Positions 38,328 to 42,766 of a DNA stretch of 42,766 nucleotides are shown one piece after another; position 1 is the stretch's first letter; each line of letters opens with the position of its first letter. The stretch lies in the IMG/VR virus record IMGVR_UViG_3300044956_000320, positions 1 to 42,766 of that record. One strand, given 5' to 3'. The stretch is from a virus. A program made the translations under genes and the position numbers. Under the pieces are notes generated by a model. The model saw only the letters and a list, made by a program, of their open reading frames with translations, was not told the DNA's origin and ran no database searches.

Positions 38328-40775
38328 CTACTGACCGAAACGTCCGAGTGCTTCTGGGTACAGACCGAACCCCTCTGGCCTTGTGATTACAGCAGGCACA
38401 GGCTGAGGCGCGACTGGCTGCGGCTGCGCAGCATTAGTGCTTCCAAGTTTGTCGAATATGCTTGGATTTTGTTTCATCCATTCTTCAATGATTGACTTGT
38501 CTGGAGGAGTATATTCAGGCTGCGTCCATGCTCCCGGATCCTTGTAGTCTAGTGGATTAGCAACACCATCTTGTGTTCCCCACATGCTTCTAAATTGTCT
38601 TGCCCCCACAGACTCGCTCTTGTCTCCGGGTAGCGCCTCCACCATTTGATTGATTGCCGCCATATTCTGTGGATTATTCCCACCAAAGAGCATGCGGCTC
38701 AGGTTATAGCCACCCTGCAATTTCTGTGCCTGCGCTACTGCACGTTCTTTTTCTGCAATGCGCGTGGCCCTTGCATCCTCGTAGGCTTTTCTTGCATTTT
38801 GTTGATAGTTAAAATATGCACTGAAGTCTCCGAGCAAGATTGCCCCTTGCTCTGGAGTGTACTTGCCACTTGCGACGAGGTCTTTCACTGCATTCTCGAA
38901 TCGCGACTTCCTTGCATTTTGTGCGTAGACCTCCGCCTGCATAAGATCGTTTTGCTGTGCGGCCTCATCCTTTGCGGCCTGTCTTGCCAGCACACTTGGA
39001 TCTGCGGTCTTTAGTTCCTTCATTGATCCATCTGTATATACAGCAGAAACAGATCCATCTGGATAGTAATGAACATCTTTAATTTCAGCAGATACATTCC
39101 CTAATCCAGTGTTCATTACATTGAACTCTCCTGTCATTTCATTCATGACAAAGAGATTTCCTGTCTTTGGATCGTATTGGCTCTTAAGCGGATGCATCTG
39201 CACGCTTCCGGCTGACCCGCCTGTCGTGCCTTGCTGCACCATGTTCTTTACGCCGCCCGGCCCCCATGTCCCGTCCCACACCATGTTCGGCTTGCCCGGC
39301 GACCCACCTGATTGTGTCATCGTGCCTCGAAGGCCAACGACACCTGATACCCCGCCAGTCGCACTCGTGACTGGGGCTGGCACACTCGGTGCCCCAGCCA
39401 TTGCAGGAGCTGGCATGACCATGCCTGTCGGGGATGGAGTATAAGGTGCAGGTGCTGATGCAGGTGCTGGTGCCGAGCCTACTCTTGCTACGGCAGGTGG
39501 CACCGACACGCTCGATGCCTCAGGTGCAGGCGCTGTATTTACAGCCGTATCTTCACTTACAATTCCTTGCCTTACTGCCGTGTCTTTTGCTGCCTGAGCC
39601 TGATCTGGAGTTAGAGCAACATTTACTGGAGACATGGAAATTGCTTTTCCAGTATATGCATTTTTCGTTACAGTAAAAAATGTTCCATTAACAGTTACTT
39701 TATCATATGATGGTACGATTCCATTATTTCTAAGTGCTGTGTCTATTTTGACAAGAGCCGCGGCATATTTTTGACCTGACTCAGCAAGCTTTTCGCGAGC
39801 AGCATCTTGAATTTTTACTGCCGCTTCATAGTTGTCCCCTACAGCTCCACCGGGTGCCGCTTCATATTTAGCTACTGATTTTGATGCGTTATCAAATTTT
39901 ATTTTTGCTGAATTATAAGGAATTCTGAGTTGACTAACTTCATTAGAAATGTCTTCAGCAGTAACTGGATTTATTTTTTTCAAATCAGGCATCTTATTAT
40001 TATAAGAAGATACCAAACTATCTATATATTTTTCATCATCGTTTGACTCTGTAGTGGCGCTGGCCCCCTTTGAAAATCCAGCAGGTGTCCCGCCAGCAGC
40101 GACTGATGTGGCTGGTGCCACCGTTGCTGATCCGGGCGCGGCATTAATAGAAGGCTCAAGAGGTGGAGGCACGGGCGTCGCTGCTGGACTTACCACCCCT
40201 GTCGGACTTGGCTGTGCTGTTGGAGACGCCTTGTATCCCGGCATCATCTCTGGATTTTCTGCTGAAAACTGCTTTACACCATTGTTAAATATGGTAAATT
40301 TTTCCATATCTGTTTTTGAATCAATATCTTTAATTGTGTAAAGAGGAGTTGATGAATCAGAACTTTCTCTTCGTTCATATTCATTATTTTGCATTATATT
40401 ATTGCGTATGTATATAAGTTGATTATTTATTCTTTGCAGGCTTTGCGCCCTTTCTTTGTCTTTATTCTCTTGAGAAGAATACCAGCTTGTGTTCTCTCTT
40501 GCAATTTCTGATTCGTATATTCCAACTATTGTTTTCCATGCTGGAATGAACAGCATATTTCTTTCATTATTAATTTTTGCATTATTTTCTGGATTGTCTG
40601 TAAAATACTTGGACGAAAAGTAATCAACTCTAGATCCACCGGGTGGTACAGTATTTGACTCAGTAATAATCCTCGATGGATATATCGTGTTTTTACCAGA
40701 AAGCAATGAGAGAATTTCAGCGGCATTCTGAACAACTGATCTATCTAGCTGTACTGTGTTAATTCCTGATGCCAT
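38328..40775 (-). CDS. Large Ala/Pro/Ser-rich virion-type protein (815 aa)
   Basis: Start MASGINTVQLDRSVVQNA follows GAGAGGAAATAAAA. An N-terminal helical region (about 1-140) gives way to long disordered segments with AQPSPTGVVSP and YTPSPTGMVMP. Middle and C-terminal helices follow (RTRNA-like charged stretches such as ARKAYEDARATRIAEKERAV). The ending is Pro/Gln-rich. The base composition is AT-rich compared with the left half. It is likely an internal or ejection protein, inferred from size, disorder and position; no transglycosylase or other enzyme motif was recognised. Confidence 0.55.
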   Translation of the reverse strand: MASGINTVQLDRSVVQNAAEILSLLSGKNTIYPSRIITESNTVPPGGSRVDYFSSKYFTDNPENNAKINNERNMLFIPAWKTIVGIYESEIARENTSWYSSQENKDKERAQSLQRINNQLIYIRNNIMQNNEYERRESSDSSTPLYTIKDIDSKTDMEKFTIFNNGVKQFSAENPEMMPGYKASPTAQPSPTGVVSPAATPVPPPLEPSINAAPGSATVAPATSVAAGGTPAGFSKGASATTESNDDEKYIDSLVSSYNNKMPDLKKINPVTAEDISNEVSQLRIPYNSAKIKFDNASKSVAKYEAAPGGAVGDNYEAAVKIQDAAREKLAESGQKYAAALVKIDTALRNNGIVPSYDKVTVNGTFFTVTKNAYTGKAISMSPVNVALTPDQAQAAKDTAVRQGIVSEDTAVNTAPAPEASSVSVPPAVARVGSAPAPASAPAPYTPSPTGMVMPAPAMAGAPSVPAPVTSATGGVSGVVGLRGTMTQSGGSPGKPNMVWDGTWGPGGVKNMVQQGTTGGSAGSVQMHPLKSQYDPKTGNLFVMNEMTGEFNVMNTGLGNVSAEIKDVHYYPDGSVSAVYTDGSMKELKTADPSVLARQAAKDEAAQQNDLMQAEVYAQNARKSRFENAVKDLVASGKYTPEQGAILLGDFSAYFNYQQNARKAYEDARATRIAEKERAVAQAQKLQGGYNLSRMLFGGNNPQNMAAINQMVEALPGDKSESVGARQFRSMWGTQDGVANPLDYKDPGAWTQPEYTPPDKSIIEEWMKQNPSIFDKLGSTNAAQPQPVAPQPVPAVITRPEGFGLYPEALGRFGQ

Positions 40776-40777
40776 TT

Positions 40778-42766
40778 TTATTTCCTCTCATACATCTTTC
40801 GATCAAGTTTTTCTTGCTCGATACCACGCTGCCGTGCATCCTGCCAGAGGACATTTTTGCCGCCGTAATATCTGGCTGCGATTCTATATTCCTCTGCGGT
40901 AGGTTCTCGCTCAAGCTGAGGATTCCTAAGATATTTCTCCACAGCGTTGACTGCGCCTCCGATGCGTACAGATTCTGCCTTCGTCTTTGCTCCAGCGTAT
41001 TGGTACGTCGGCCTTCCGAGCTGGTCTTTTTGACTGCCTTCTCTTGTAGTGGAAACGAACTGTCTCCTAAACAGGCCTGCCACTTTGCCAGCAGTGTCCT
41101 CTGCGTAGTACTGATTTTGTACTGGCTTTCCAAACTCATCTCGCTTTGGCCTGACTGCCATGTTTAGTTGCGGTCTTCCTCCTTGCTGGTTCTTCTCAAT
41201 TGCATCCTTGTCAGTCGGCAGCGAGTTTGAAATATAATCGAGAACATCGTCTGGATTTCTCATGTACTTGTCGGACACTGCGCTGATTCCTCGCATCAGG
41301 CCAGACGCTGGCACATACGAGAGAACTTGATTCGCAATGATTCTGTTCATTAGCTCTCCATAGTTATTAGCTTGGAGCGCATTCATGATTTCATTATAGT
41401 TTCTTAGAGTGCTATTATCATACATCCACTCTGCGTACTGAACAGATAGTCTTCTAACTTTGTCAAGTACGTCTCGCACCTTTGATGGGCTTTGATACTC
41501 TGACCCCATGATGGTGTCGTGAACGATGGCTCCTGCAACAAGCGGATACATGAGCGCGCCAAGCACACCGGATGGTTTGAACTGTGCCTTGGTGCCGTCT
41601 GGATTGTCCCAAGTAAGTGCATATGGAATGTTGCCTTCAGCAAGCCATGCACTTCTTTCTTCTGGCTCCTCGGGACCATCGCCATTCATGCCGCCCATTG
41701 CTCTGAGGGTAAAGCCTCCCGCAAGAACCATGGTTCCCATGATCTGCATGGCTACACGCTTTGACAGCCTCTCAGTCCTTGGATCAGTAGGTGTTCCAAT
41801 CCACTTGCTTGCTCCGCCTTCAATGTCGTTGTATTTGCTGTCTTTTTTATAAATATCATAGACCATAGTTCCAAGGCCAACACCCGGAGTGTAGGAAAGG
41901 CCTCGATATGATTCTCGTGCAAGCCAATTTGTAAATAGCACAAGATTTTTTGCTACAGGATTCCCGGCGAACAGCCTTCCAAAGAGCCTCGGCTGCCTTG
42001 TTCCTTGGTTTGATATTGATCTTGCATCGTCTTCAATCTGGTATGCCTTCTTTGCTGCATTGTATATGTCAGCATCTGAAGCAAAGGCTTGAGATCCATT
42101 GTATTGTGCTGCGCGAATATCATTCAAAAGATTTGGCTGGCTTGAAACATTGCCGAGCATCTTAATATACTCAGCTTCTGTCATGATCTGTCCACTGTCT
42201 TTCATGACAGATGGCCATGCCATTGCCTGCCCAAGAATAAACTTCGACTCCTTCATCTTGGCTTGTCCAGCCTGAGATGAAATGCTCCCCACTGAATTCT
42301 GTGCATCGAGCGCTGCTCTTGTTGATAGCGCAACGCTTCTTGCAATACCTTGAGCAAGCATGTCGAGTGCAAGTCTTGGTCTTGTGCCAATTAATTCTAG
42401 GCCAGTAAGTCCATATTTTGCCAGCCTATTATTTTTTGCAATCTCGCTTTGAGTGAGAAGCTTGATGTCTGTATTTGGACCACGAAGTACTGCGCTTGGA
42501 TCAGTAAATGCTTTGAATCCATTTACTGCGCCGTTGGCAATTCCATCTAGTATTCCTGTGGCGCCAGCAAGCGATGCGCCTACTGATGCGGTCTGCTCAC
42601 CCTGTGCTCCAAATTTCTTGAACACGCCTTGAACCGCGCCTTCTATTGGATTAAGTGTGAAAAGCTCAGCTACTCGTACTGTTGCATTTAGCCCTTCTGT
42701 AGCAAGCTGGAAAACATTTGACAATGCGTTTGCATAGCGCCATGCCTCTAGTGTTTCCCACCAAGT
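40778..42766 (-). CDS. Large internal virion-like protein, runs off the right edge
   Basis: The frame is open to base 42766, so the N-terminus lies outside the window; 662 residues are visible, starting TWWETLEAWRYANALSN. Two hydrophobic stretches (RVAMQIMGTMVLAGGFTLRA; LGALMYPLVAGAIVHDTIMG) look like membrane-active helices. The C-terminus is basic and helical (ERKYxxK-type end, IEQEKLDRKMYERK). It resembles the ends of large polyvalent or ejection proteins of short-tailed phages, which cross the host membrane with the DNA. The stop lies two bases before the start of the next gene. Confidence 0.6.
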   Translation of the reverse strand, partial: TWWETLEAWRYANALSNVFQLATEGLNATVRVAELFTLNPIEGAVQGVFKKFGAQGEQTASVGASLAGATGILDGIANGAVNGFKAFTDPSAVLRGPNTDIKLLTQSEIAKNNRLAKYGLTGLELIGTRPRLALDMLAQGIARSVALSTRAALDAQNSVGSISSQAGQAKMKESKFILGQAMAWPSVMKDSGQIMTEAEYIKMLGNVSSQPNLLNDIRAAQYNGSQAFASDADIYNAAKKAYQIEDDARSISNQGTRQPRLFGRLFAGNPVAKNLVLFTNWLARESYRGLSYTPGVGLGTMVYDIYKKDSKYNDIEGGASKWIGTPTDPRTERLSKRVAMQIMGTMVLAGGFTLRAMGGMNGDGPEEPEERSAWLAEGNIPYALTWDNPDGTKAQFKPSGVLGALMYPLVAGAIVHDTIMGSEYQSPSKVRDVLDKVRRLSVQYAEWMYDNSTLRNYNEIMNALQANNYGELMNRIIANQVLSYVPASGLMRGISAVSDKYMRNPDDVLDYISNSLPTDKDAIEKNQQGGRPQLNMAVRPKRDEFGKPVQNQYYAEDTAGKVAGLFRRQFVSTTREGSQKDQLGRPTYQYAGAKTKAESVRIGGAVNAVEKYLRNPQLEREPTAEEYRIAARYYGGKNVLWQDARQRGIEQEKLDRKMYERK

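Noticed and set aside
1-42766. tRNA genes, CRISPR arrays, insertion sequences, attachment site
   Set aside because: Intergenic gaps are too short or lack the expected structure; no cloverleaf, spaced repeat array, transposase or integrase was seen.

Overview
This window is most of the genome of a tailed double-stranded DNA bacteriophage. The evidence is a packaging set (TerS-like and TerL proteins), a portal-like protein, capsid and scaffold-like proteins, fibre-like proteins, an amidase-based lysis cassette and a phage replication set. No tape-measure protein, tail tube or tail-assembly chaperone frameshift is visible. Large Ala/Gln/Pro-rich proteins lie beside the capsid genes instead. A short-tailed (podovirus-like) particle therefore fits best, but this is inference. 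No integrase, tRNA, CRISPR array or insertion sequence was seen. The host cannot be read from the sequence. Class II ribonucleotide reductase, ThyX and two genes with a TANNNT box six bases before the ATG would fit an actinobacterial or Deinococcus-like host that uses leaderless messages.

Layout. (1) 1-4702, minus strand: twelve small, tightly packed genes of unknown function, most with a strong AGGAGG-like ribosome site; two share an identical 19-base leader. (2) 4703-5089: a divergent control region with two perfect hairpins and repeated TCTGG/CCAGA half-sites. (3) 5090-8609, plus strand: portal, a polyproline protein, an HExxH metallopeptidase-like protein and a proline-rich protein. (4) 8577-12375, minus strand: an XRE-type regulator, two PD-(D/E)XK nucleases, a small-terminase candidate and a large terminase split into separate ATPase and nuclease genes. 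(5) 12424-21135, minus strand: class II ribonucleotide reductase (nrdJ), dNMP kinase, primase-polymerase/helicase, a small candidate ssDNA-binding protein, DNA polymerase III alpha (dnaE) and a 62-residue protein. (6) 21134-22475, plus strand: an ECF-type sigma factor and thyX. (7) 22524-42766, minus strand: the late operon, running from the right edge through ejection-like proteins, scaffold, capsid, structural and fibre genes to lysis genes and four tiny Lys/Arg-rich proteins. It ends at a bidirectional terminator shared with thyX.

How the genes work together. NrdJ, ThyX and the dNMP kinase supply dNTPs to a phage replisome built from a primase-polymerase/SF3 helicase and a DnaE polymerase. 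The RecB/Cas4-like and T7-endonuclease-I-like nucleases lie directly upstream of the terminase genes, so DNA trimming or debranching may be coupled to packaging. The sigma factor is a candidate switch between early and late transcription.

Most notable points: a split large terminase; a hairpin placed between the Shine-Dalgarno sequence and the start codon of the primase gene; possible leaderless thyX and dnaE; a ThyX signature interrupted by about 16 residues; start codons that overlap head to head at 21133-21136; a triplicated structural gene family; and four basic miniproteins at the end of the late operon.
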